Positions 1 through 5,291 of a stretch of 5,615 nucleotides of DNA are shown here, piece by piece. The stretch is from Candidatus Nanohalarchaeota archaeon. GTDB taxonomy: Archaea > EX4484-52 > B79-G9. A model generated the notes under the pieces. It saw only the letters and a program-made list of their open reading frames with translations, had not been told where the DNA came from and ran no database searches. Made by a program: the position numbers and the translations under genes. Within the stretch, counting starts at the first letter, position 1. Each line of letters starts with the position of its first letter. The DNA lies in NCBI GenBank assembly GCA_017610545.1, contig JAFCBV010000048.1, forward strand, positions 1 to 5,615. Direction: 5' to 3'.

Positions 1-260
1 TTAACGCGCTCAAGGCGCCTGTTATATTCAGTCATTTTTTTGTATGCCCGGGCGATTTCGTAGAAACCTATCAGTATGAGTACAGACCCTATAAACTGGA
101 ATATAACTACTCCGAAGAACTTAGCAACAATAAGCCCCATGCCTATAAATCCAAGACCTGTTTGAATAAACGCAAGCATAGTCCTCTGCTTTGCAAGAAG
201 AGTCTGCTCCTCTGAAAGAATAAACTGAGCTGTGACCTTGTCAAGCTTTTTTGAAGCCAT
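1..260 (-). CDS. DUF202-type (YidH-like) small membrane protein, partial
   Basis: This reading frame opens with ATG at 258-260 and stays open for 86 codons to the left edge, so the C-terminus is missing. Residues 1-25 are charged and cytosolic-looking. Residues 22-35 (LLAKQRTMLAFIQT) match the signature of the DUF202/YidH family, in which an RTxLA motif leads into the first helix. Two hydrophobic segments follow at about residues 29-48 and 50-67, then a basic tail rich in R, K and Y. Members are small inner-membrane proteins of unknown function. The gene lies 34 nt after purE on the same strand. No Shine-Dalgarno motif precedes the ATG, but a TATA-like box lies about 27 nt upstream, so it may be transcribed leaderless from its own promoter. 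Family assignment is by motif recognition; no function is claimed. Confidence 0.75.
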   Translation of the reverse strand, partial: MASKKLDKVTAQFILSEEQTLLAKQRTMLAFIQTGLGFIGMGLIVAKFFGVVIFQFIGSVLILIGFYEIARAYKKMTEYNRRLERV

Positions 261-282
261 AAACAAATAAGGGGTCGACTGA

Positions 283-292
283 GTATATTAAT
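283..292 (-). promoter_or_regulatory. Possible TATA box for the DUF202 gene
   Basis: On the minus strand this reads ATTAATATAC, centred about 27 nt before the ATG at 260. That is the usual distance from an archaeal TATA box to the transcription start, so the transcript would begin at or next to the start codon. It lies just after the purE stop codon. Read-through from purE is equally possible. Confidence 0.4.
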
Positions 293-294
293 GT

Positions 295-750
295 TTAGTT
301 GCCCTTCGCGTTTTCCTGCATTTTCTTCATGTATTCTGCAAGAGTTGCACGAAGTTTCTCGTCAGAGAGCGCAATAATCTTCGCTGCTGCCAGGGCAGCA
401 TTTTCGGCCTTCACGACAGCCATAGGGCATACGTCAGAAGGCATTCTAAGTGTGGAGTGGATATCAATTGAATACGCATCATTGCTTTTGAATGGAGGGC
501 ACGCAATGACTGGTTTTGTGGTATTTCCTGCCACAACTCCTGAAAGGCCGTTTGAGAGCCCTGCAACCGTGATATAAACGAGGTTCGGGTGCTTTGCCTC
601 TGCGTCCTGCATCACTTGCAGAAGATGTGCAGGCGCTTTGTGTGCTGATGCGATTTTTGTGTCAGCTGCCACACCGAGTTCTTTTAGCTTGCCAGATATC
701 TTTTCTCCGAATTCAGAGTCTGATTTTGAGCCAAGAATTATTTGTATCAT
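295..750 (-). CDS. purE: Phosphoribosylaminoimidazole (AIR) carboxylase, PurE, class II type
   Basis: This 151-residue protein has the full length of stand-alone PurE and acts in cytosolic de novo purine synthesis. Residues 4-11 (IILGSKSD) form the N-terminal phosphate-binding loop. Residues 35-40 read SAHKAP, residues 63-71 AGLSNGLSG, residues 80-86 PVIACPP and residues 99-105 STLRMPS. Class I mutases, which work with PurK, usually have AHR and AAHLPG at the first two places. AHK, SNGL and CPP are instead what I know from class II enzymes, including the carboxylase half of animal PAICS. Class II enzymes carboxylate AIR directly with CO2 (EC 4.1.1.21) and need no PurK. The ATG lies 8 nt after the purC stop, with only a weak AGTGGTC-like ribosome site, so the gene is probably cotranscribed with purC. 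That it is a PurE is nearly certain; class II is a motif-based inference. Confidence 0.95.
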   Translation of the reverse strand: MIQIILGSKSDSEFGEKISGKLKELGVAADTKIASAHKAPAHLLQVMQDAEAKHPNLVYITVAGLSNGLSGVVAGNTTKPVIACPPFKSNDAYSIDIHSTLRMPSDVCPMAVVKAENAALAAAKIIALSDEKLRATLAEYMKKMQENAKGN

Positions 751-758
751 AAGACCAC

Positions 759-1679
759 TTAAAATTTTTCTCCGGTAATACGCTCAAACATCCGTACATA
801 CATGTCTGAAACTTCTTTTATGACATTTTCAGGCAGTGCCGGTATGTCCGGCTCAGGAATACCTGTTGCGCGCGCTTCCTCAAGTTCCTTGAAATAATCT
901 ATGCGTCTGTAATACTGGCGCACGAATTCCTTGCTGCACTCCTTGACTTTGCAGTCTCCTTCAGAATCGCTGCACTTTGTTGCGTCCGCTTCCCACCACC
1001 GATCCTCATCAAGTGTGCCAAAGCCGTCTATAACCATAATCTCTCGATTCTCATCAAACGCAAATTCCTTTTTGCCGTCAACATGAATCAGCCCCTGCTT
1101 TGCCGCAGTTATTGCAATCAATTCATCAATTTTCAGGACAACGTCTTTTAGGTCTTCAAGCTCTTCGGGTGTGAGCCCGGAAATCCGAAGGGCCTCTTCT
1201 TCGGTAAGAAGCCTGTCAACAGGCTCAAGCTTTGTCGTAAACTCAACCATTGGTTTTGGCAACTTTGCGCCATATTCAGTTGTCTCTCCATCAGCAAAGC
1301 CAAGCTCGCGAGCAGACACTTTGCCCTTGCTTATCCTGTCAAAAAGCGAGCCTGCAACATAATGGCGGCATATCACTTCAAGAGGTATCAGGTAGTTTTT
1401 CGTAGTAGAATCAATTTTGTCGTAGTCACGTATGATATCAACGCGCTTGACAATCATCCTCTTCGGGCTGTCAAGACGCACGAAATGACTTTTTATTCCG
1501 ATTCCCTTAAGCTTTTCGAACCAGAACGCGCTTGTCCTGCACAGGGATTCGCCCTTGCGCGGGATTAAAGATGGGATTATCTTGTCGAACACAGAAATCC
1601 TGTCACTGAAATCGAAAAGAAGGGTTTTTTCCGCATCCTCAAAGACGTCTTTTACTTTTCCTTGGGAAATGGGCTGCAT
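759..1679 (-). CDS. purC: Phosphoribosylaminoimidazole-succinocarboxamide (SAICAR) synthase
   Basis: PurC joins CAIR and aspartate using ATP to give SAICAR (EC 6.3.2.6), the step after PurE. The start chosen is ATG 1677-1679, giving 306 residues. The frame stays open to an ATG at 1721, but that extension contains the TATA box and is unlike the family's N-terminus. Visible motifs are GKVKDVF (7-13), SDRISVFD (25-32), EVICRHYVAGS (101-111), FTTKLEP (147-153), LIHVDGKKEFAFD (197-209) and IDGFGTLDEDRWW (217-229). The C-terminus (SKEFVRQYYR, then LPENVIKEVSDMYVRMFERITGE) resembles the long-form SAICAR synthases found in many archaea. Oddities are a short Cys-containing stretch with C236, C243 and C248, and G219 where E. 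coli-type enzymes have Glu (IDE). The second may simply be normal for this subfamily. The gene heads the purC-purE unit. Confidence 0.96.
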   Translation of the reverse strand: MQPISQGKVKDVFEDAEKTLLFDFSDRISVFDKIIPSLIPRKGESLCRTSAFWFEKLKGIGIKSHFVRLDSPKRMIVKRVDIIRDYDKIDSTTKNYLIPLEVICRHYVAGSLFDRISKGKVSARELGFADGETTEYGAKLPKPMVEFTTKLEPVDRLLTEEEALRISGLTPEELEDLKDVVLKIDELIAITAAKQGLIHVDGKKEFAFDENREIMVIDGFGTLDEDRWWEADATKCSDSEGDCKVKECSKEFVRQYYRRIDYFKELEEARATGIPEPDIPALPENVIKEVSDMYVRMFERITGEKF

Positions 1680-1680
1680 A

Positions 1681-1707
1681 ATATAAAATTGGAGTGAAAT
1701 TTTATAT
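1681..1707. promoter_or_regulatory. Divergent promoter with perfect 10-bp inverted repeat (TATA boxes)
   Basis: ATATAAAATT (1681-1690) and AATTTTATAT (1698-1707) are exact reverse complements separated by 7 nt (GGAGTGA). Read on the minus strand, the right arm supplies ATATAAAA centred about 25 nt before the purC ATG at 1679, which predicts a leaderless purC transcript. On the plus strand the same arm (TTTTATAT, preceded by purine-rich GTGAAA as a possible BRE) is about 29 nt before an ATG at 1733. The left arm could also act as a plus-strand TATA box. The symmetry may be only two facing TATA boxes, or also an operator. Confidence 0.6.
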
Positions 1708-1732
1708 GGGTATTGGCGCATAACAATTCATC

Positions 1733-1792
1733 ATGCAGCAGGACTTTTGGTATGGATTGCGTATAAACCCCGAGAAGGATGAGTGCAGGTAA
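1733..1792 (+). CDS. Possible 19-codon leader ORF (or shifted N-terminus of the next gene)
   Basis: From ATG 1733 this frame reads MQQDFWYGLRINPEKDECR and stops at TAA 1790-1792, overlapping the next gene's start (1779) by 14 nt in a different frame. Its ATG is about 29 nt from the TTTTATAT box, a good distance for a leaderless archaeal start and better placed than the ATG at 1779. It could be a translated leader coupled to the downstream gene. It could also be the true N-terminus of that gene, reached by a +1 shift (natural or sequencing error) between 1767 and 1790. It could be chance as well. Nothing in the peptide is recognisable. Confidence 0.25.
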   Translation: MQQDFWYGLRINPEKDECR

Positions 1793-2156
1793 TTGTAAAA
1801 TTCCGCTTTACCATAACAATGAAGAGTTTACGTGGATACGCTATGACCCCTATGTTTTAAGATCTGTCGGTGAAGGAATTTTAAGTGCACTTGTGGTTAC
1901 ACCAAATAATGAATTAGTGTATCCTTTTACAGGGTTATCTACAATATACGCACAAATGGATAAGCAGGAAATAGGTGAAATTCCAAGAAACTGCGTTATA
2001 AAGGCCATATTTTTTAAAAAAGACACAGAAGACCTCTTTCTTAGAGATTTTTTAAAAAGTATCGGCATTGATGAAGAAACAATAATGATGCCGGATGGCG
2101 AATTAGAGATAGAAATTATTACATTTCTTCAAGCGCCTCAATACCAAGCAAACTAA
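1779..2156 (+). CDS. Hypothetical protein, AT-rich, unrecognised
   Basis: This 125-residue protein is not recognised. It is soluble-looking, with no signal peptide or membrane segment. It has an aromatic N-terminal part (EEFTWIRYDPY, 15-25), a hydrophobic stretch GILSALVVTPNNELVYPF (33-50), and an acidic C-terminal third with alternating patterns (IGIDEETIMMPDGELEIEII). ATG 1779 is the only Met start before residue 60; an in-frame TAA at 1764-1766 blocks any longer version. No well-placed ribosome site is seen, since the AGAAGG directly abuts the ATG. GC content over 1801-2100 is about 36% by hand count, against about 48% in two sampled argS rows. TTA supplies 6 of 11 leucines, whereas CTT and CTC dominate in the argS stretches I read. 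This suggests a different origin from its neighbours. The last 38 nt overlap the convergent argS. Confidence 0.65.
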   Translation: MSAGNCKIPLYHNNEEFTWIRYDPYVLRSVGEGILSALVVTPNNELVYPFTGLSTIYAQMDKQEIGEIPRNCVIKAIFFKKDTEDLFLRDFLKSIGIDEETIMMPDGELEIEIITFLQAPQYQAN

Positions 2157-3798
2157 GCCCTGATGCAAGAACCCGCCTTGTTGCGCGAACAAGTGCAAGG
2201 CGCGCATCCTTAAGCTCTTCAGTCTCTGCTTTCAGCACAGGCACTTTTTCATACATTGTGTTGAATGAATCTGCAAGCTCGTGTATGTATGTTGCGACAA
2301 GGTGCGGCTGCAGTGTGGACGCGGATGCATCAACAACATCCGGAAAAAGCGCAAGTTTTCTCATGACCGCAAGCTCTTCTGTTTCCTTAAGCAGTGCGGC
2401 ATCAAACTTATTTACAGGTTTCCCTTTTTTGAGCATTGAGTTTGCTCTTGCTGTTGTGTACTGCAAATAAGGTCCTGTGTCCCCTTCAAAGCGCAATGCG
2501 TCCTTAAGCCTGAAAATAATATTTTTCTCCGGCGAGACCTTGATAATGCCATAGCGCACTGCTGCGACTGCGATTTTCTTTGCGCGCAAAAGGCTTTCAT
2601 TTTTCGGCAAATCAGGATATCGCGCTTTTATCTCAACAAGCGCTGCATCAGTTGCCTCATTCAAGAGGTCCTCGAGAAGCACAACTTCGCCCTTTCGTGT
2701 ACTCATCTTTCCTGACGGGAGAAGTATGAATGAATAATGCACAACCTTTGGCGGCGTGTACCCGAGAACGCGCATAACCTCTGCAAGTTGCTGGAAATAC
2801 AGCTTGTGGTCTTCTCCAAGGACAACAATGTTTGCGTCTTTTGCGCGCTTTATCTTGTTAATAGTGTATGCAATGTCGCGAAGCGCGTACATCGAGGTCC
2901 CATCGCTTCTTTCAACAACCAGGTGCTTGTTGCCTTCAGGAAGATTCGAGTCTTTCAGGTGTAGGACGCGCCTGTTATCGTCGTCAGTTATCAAATAGCC
3001 TGTTTTTTCGAGCGATTTCATGACTCCGGGCAGTTTTTTGCCTGTGACATACTGGCTTTCGTAATCGAAAACATCATAATTGATGTTCAGTTTAGAGAGA
3101 ATCCCGACCTGTCCCTTTGCACATATTTCAACAATCTCGTGAAAGCGCGCGAGTGTCTTTTTATCTCCTGCCTCAAGCTTGTTCAGGAGCTGAGAGATTT
3201 CTTTTTCTATGTCAGGATTTGCCTCAAGCTCTGCGTTTATGTCGCGGTATATCTTAAGCATATCATTGAACGCGAGTTCTGTTGCTGCCTTTTTCCCCTC
3301 GCAGCCGATTACAAGCATTGCTATCTGTTTGCCTATGTCATTCACAAAATAGTGTGTCTCAACATCAAAGCCAGAGTAGTTTAGAACGCGCACGATTGAG
3401 TCCCCGAGTATTGCGTTTCGCGACCTGCCGACATGAGGGGATGCATTCGGGTTAATGCTTGTGTGCTCAACCAGTGCTTTCTTTTTAGCAGGCTTTTTAG
3501 CGTAGTTTTCGCTTATTTTTCCAAGAAGATTTGGCGCAAACACATCCCAGTTAATTGAGAAATTAACATAAGGCCCAAGAGCTTCGACTTTTCCTATAAG
3601 GGACTTTGAAGGCATCTTTGCCGCAAGATCTTTTGCAATCAGGGCGGGCGCTTTTTTCATCTCTTTTGCAAGCATAAAGCAGGGCACTGCAAGGTCTGCA
3701 TCAACACTTTCCGGCGGCGCCTCAAGAGATGGCTCTTTTATGCCTGCTTTTTTGAGTGCAGAGAGAACTTCATTTTTGAATTGTTGGAATGCATGCAT
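2119..3798 (-). CDS. argS: Arginyl-tRNA synthetase (class I)
   Basis: ArgRS charges tRNA-Arg with arginine using ATP (EC 6.1.1.19) in the cytosol. The 559 residues are a normal full length. Residues 1-90 form the N-terminal additional domain that recognises the tRNA D-loop. The HIGH-equivalent motif is at 115-125 (INPNASPHVGR), giving HVGR rather than HVGH. I recall the same variant in haloarchaeal ArgRS, so the enzyme is probably active. DGTSMYALRDIAY (299-311) is a typical ArgRS block, and KMSTRKGE (364-371) is the KMSKS-equivalent loop. From about 442 (GPYLQYTTARANSML) to the end runs the helical DALR anticodon-binding domain, finishing in LASGLSLLGIEALEEM as expected. Codon 1 at 3796-3798 lies about 25 nt after a TTTTAA box. 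The HD gene ends 44 nt upstream on the same strand, so read-through is possible. The 3' end overlaps the plus-strand hypothetical gene. Confidence 0.98.
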   Translation of the reverse strand: MHAFQQFKNEVLSALKKAGIKEPSLEAPPESVDADLAVPCFMLAKEMKKAPALIAKDLAAKMPSKSLIGKVEALGPYVNFSINWDVFAPNLLGKISENYAKKPAKKKALVEHTSINPNASPHVGRSRNAILGDSIVRVLNYSGFDVETHYFVNDIGKQIAMLVIGCEGKKAATELAFNDMLKIYRDINAELEANPDIEKEISQLLNKLEAGDKKTLARFHEIVEICAKGQVGILSKLNINYDVFDYESQYVTGKKLPGVMKSLEKTGYLITDDDNRRVLHLKDSNLPEGNKHLVVERSDGTSMYALRDIAYTINKIKRAKDANIVVLGEDHKLYFQQLAEVMRVLGYTPPKVVHYSFILLPSGKMSTRKGEVVLLEDLLNEATDAALVEIKARYPDLPKNESLLRAKKIAVAAVRYGIIKVSPEKNIIFRLKDALRFEGDTGPYLQYTTARANSMLKKGKPVNKFDAALLKETEELAVMRKLALFPDVVDASASTLQPHLVATYIHELADSFNTMYEKVPVLKAETEELKDARLALVRATRRVLASGLSLLGIEALEEM

Positions 3799-3818
3799 GT
3801 GTGGTATATTTTATTCAA

Positions 3819-3828
3819 GGTTAAAATA
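3819..3828 (-). promoter_or_regulatory. Possible TATA box for argS
   Basis: The minus strand reads TATTTTAACC, centred about 25-26 nt before the argS ATG at 3798, within the 44-nt gap after the HD gene. A second AT-rich stretch (AATAAAATATAC, 3804-3815) is too close to the ATG for a standard start. No Shine-Dalgarno motif precedes argS, which fits a leaderless transcript. Confidence 0.4.
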
Positions 3829-3842
3829 GATTTGGACCTGCA

Positions 3843-4397
3843 CTATAAGCCTAACTCATCTGAAATCCCATTCATCGCCTGAACAGAAATCTCAACAAAT
3901 TTGTCGTACGTTAGTTCTGCCGTCTCGCACTCCATTATCATATCGCGCTTTGACCCCGCAGCAAAGCCCTTCTTCTTAAAAGCCTTCTTAACAGTTTCAT
4001 CGCGGACATTTGAAAGCTTCTTTTCCTTGACCATTGCGCATGCAATAATCAATCCAGTCATGGCATCCGCCGCAACCAGCATGTGATCCATCTTTGATGC
4101 CCTTTCAGGCGCGTCCGGGTTCATGTAATTGTGCGATATTATGGCGCGCATTACCTCTTCCGGAACATCTGAGTCTTTCAGGATTTCCTGCGCAACAACC
4201 CCATGTTCTACAGGATTGTCCTTTGTCTTTTCATAGTCAATATCATGTAAAAGCCCGCAAAGCCCCCAGAGTTCCTCGTCTTCACCTAACTCTTTTGCAG
4301 AAGCCCTCATTATCGCTTCTGTCGCAAGCATATGATTGAACAAAAAGTCACCTTTTACATGCTGTTTTACAATTTTTTCAGCGTTGATGCGGTTCAT
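3843..4397 (-). CDS. HD-domain metal-dependent phosphohydrolase
   Basis: The start chosen is ATG 4395-4397, giving 184 residues, because AAGGAGGT lies 8 nt upstream; the ATG at 4442 gives a less family-like N-terminus. The HD superfamily metal ligands are visible in order: H22 (NHMLATEAIM), H51-D52 (GLLHDIDYE), H65 (EHGVVAQEIL), H89 (ISHN) and D111 (AADAMTGL). HD proteins hydrolyse phosphomonoesters or phosphodiesters, often of nucleotides, using one or two divalent metals. The substrate cannot be told from sequence. The protein is cytosolic-looking, with a Lys-rich stretch at about 124-150 (KEKK, VKKAFKKK). The gene overlaps the small upstream gene by 20 nt, which suggests translational coupling, and it precedes argS. 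Nucleotide housekeeping is the likely general role. Confidence 0.9.
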   Translation of the reverse strand: MNRINAEKIVKQHVKGDFLFNHMLATEAIMRASAKELGEDEELWGLCGLLHDIDYEKTKDNPVEHGVVAQEILKDSDVPEEVMRAIISHNYMNPDAPERASKMDHMLVAADAMTGLIIACAMVKEKKLSNVRDETVKKAFKKKGFAAGSKRDMIMECETAELTYDKFVEISVQAMNGISDELGL

Positions 4398-4530
4398 ACA
4401 ATCCAACCTCCTTTTTTGCAGGTAAATAACGTTCGCTATCATCTTTTTTTATGTGCGGAATGAGATGGCTTATAATCAATTCACTCTCTGCCCACGCGTC
4501 CCATTCGTCTTCTCCCGTATAACCAACCAT
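4378..4530 (-). CDS. Small acidic hypothetical protein (50 residues)
   Basis: The start chosen is ATG 4528-4530, with AGGTGG four nt upstream. A longer frame from ATG 4584 would begin inside a palindrome and add a hydrophobic, unconvincing leader. The product has an acidic, Trp-containing N-terminus (YTGEDEWDAWAESEL, 4-18), a short hydrophobic stretch (IISHLIPHI) and a charged tail ending in EVGLYEPHQR. No membrane segment, Cys cluster or known motif is seen, and the family is not recognised. It ends 20 nt inside the HD gene, whose ribosome site it contains, so the two are very likely cotranscribed and may act together. The ribosome site and the overlap argue that the gene is real despite its size. 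Confidence 0.6.
   Translation of the reverse strand: MVGYTGEDEWDAWAESELIISHLIPHIKKDDSERYLPAKKEVGLYEPHQR
4406..4413 (-). promoter_or_regulatory. Shine-Dalgarno site for the HD gene
   Basis: The minus strand reads AAGGAGGT followed by 8 nt and then ATG 4397. It is the strongest ribosome binding site in the window and fixes the HD gene's start. It lies inside the coding sequence of the upstream small gene. Confidence 0.85.
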
Positions 4531-4534
4531 TAAA

Positions 4535-4540
4535 CCACCT
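4535..4540 (-). promoter_or_regulatory. Shine-Dalgarno site for the 50-residue gene
   Basis: The minus strand reads AGGTGG, then TTTA, then ATG 4530. The match to the archaeal anti-Shine-Dalgarno is good and the spacing short. It supports the internal ATG over the one at 4584. Confidence 0.6.
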
Positions 4541-4572
4541 AACAAATATTGTATTTCAAATAACAAATAAAG

Positions 4573-4594
4573 AATACCTGTCATGACAGGTATT
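4573..4594. repeat. Perfect 22-bp palindrome between regulator and small gene
   Basis: AATACCTGTCA (4573-4583) is followed directly by its exact reverse complement TGACAGGTATT (4584-4594). It touches the last base of the regulator's stop codon and lies 43 nt before the small gene's ATG. As RNA it can form a 9-bp stem with a CATG loop. On the minus strand it is followed by the T-rich TTTATTTGTTATTTG, so it could be a transcription terminator or attenuator. As DNA it could be an operator for a dimeric regulator such as the adjacent HTH_10 protein. Confidence 0.75.
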
Positions 4595-5229
4595 TACACA
4601 CCAAAATCCCGATTTATGACTTTTATTTCGGCCTTTCTGAGGTGTTCAAGAACAGTGGATTTTTTCAATTTCAGTTTGATTGCAAGCTCCTGCGCAGATA
4701 TTTTTCGCGGCCATGAGTAGTATCCATGCGCGCTTGCGTATTTAAGAACCACCTCCTGCTGTTCTGAAAGATTGATTCCATCAAATGTTGATGTTCTCAG
4801 GCGCAATATCTTCAATTCACCCAATTCTTTGATTTCATCAAGAGCGTGTTTTAGGGCGTTTTTTATGGGTGCCGCAATAGTCCACACCTCCGAGCCATCC
4901 ACAAGCAAGATTTTTTTCGAAACAAAACAATTATTTTTCAAAATCACATGGACAACGGATTTTATCTTTGATGTGTCTGTAAATATCTGAATAATTAGTC
5001 TTCTGTCTGTTTCCTCAAGCACACTCCATTTTGAAATCACTTTACTTCGCGCAAAATAGTTCTTGATTTTCTGAGCCTCGCTTTTGTTTGCAAGGAAAAC
5101 TTCTGTAATGTCCTGAACAAAGTCTTTTGTAAGGCCAACCGTAATGTGTGTGCAGAACTCGCTTTTGAAATCCGCCAAGCCAATAGTCCAGCAGCCCGTG
5201 TGCTTAAGTTTGAATTTTGCCTCAAACAT
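4594..5229 (-). CDS. HTH_10 (bacterio-opsin activator type) transcriptional regulator
   Basis: The start chosen is ATG 5227-5229, giving 211 residues. The 25-codon extension to ATG 5304 would include a TATA box and a dyad and is unlike the family. The C-terminal domain (about 154-205) matches HTH_10: LSEQQEVVLKYASAHGYYSWPR, then ELAIKLKLKKSTVLEHLRKAE, with the hallmark GYYxWPR and STxxEHLRKAE. The N-terminal part (1-145) is a sensor-like region opening with FKLKHTGCW (6-14). H10, C13, C26 and H28 (FCTH) could bind a metal, which is inference only. Related archaeal proteins are DNA-binding regulators, often responding to redox, light or metabolites; the signal here is unknown. It leads a same-strand series with the small gene and the HD gene, and dyads near its own promoter are possible autoregulatory sites. 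Confidence 0.9.
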   Translation of the reverse strand: MFEAKFKLKHTGCWTIGLADFKSEFCTHITVGLTKDFVQDITEVFLANKSEAQKIKNYFARSKVISKWSVLEETDRRLIIQIFTDTSKIKSVVHVILKNNCFVSKKILLVDGSEVWTIAAPIKNALKHALDEIKELGELKILRLRTSTFDGINLSEQQEVVLKYASAHGYYSWPRKISAQELAIKLKLKKSTVLEHLRKAEIKVINRDFGV

Positions 5230-5230
5230 A

Positions 5231-5242
5231 CCTAAAATTAGG
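5231..5242. promoter_or_regulatory. Dyad CCTAA-AA-TTAGG at the regulator's start
   Basis: Five-base arms flank a 2-nt centre, 2 to 13 nt upstream of the regulator's ATG. The dyad covers the predicted transcription start region between TATA box and ATG, where a bound protein would block initiation. Autorepression by the encoded regulator is a guess. Confidence 0.35.
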
Positions 5243-5249
5243 GTTTTGA

Positions 5250-5257
5250 GTTTAAAA
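5250..5257 (-). promoter_or_regulatory. TATA box for the HTH_10 regulator
   Basis: TTTTAAAC on the minus strand is centred about 25 nt before ATG 5229, which predicts a leaderless mRNA. No Shine-Dalgarno motif is present. This supports the internal ATG as the true start. Confidence 0.55.
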
Positions 5258-5291
5258 CAATAATGTATGTTGGTGATTGGTGCCCTTCCTA

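Noticed and set aside
1211..1229. Hairpin GCCTGT-CA-ACAGGC in purC, similar to half of the 22-bp palindrome
   Set aside because: It lies in the well-conserved coding segment for LEPVDRLL and the resemblance is limited to CCTGT/ACAGG.
1680..1721. 14-codon N-terminal extension of purC from ATG 1719-1721
   Set aside because: It contains the TATA box and both arms of the inverted repeat, and PurC proteins begin close to the GKVKDVF motif.
1850..2068. 72-codon minus-strand ORF opposite the hypothetical gene
   Set aside because: It has no promoter or ribosome site and a Ser/Lys-rich shadow-like composition; the plus-strand frame is longer and better placed.
3791..3798. GCATGCAT alternating repeat at the argS start
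   Set aside because: It is a short coincidence of the codons for Met-His-Ala and carries no further structure.
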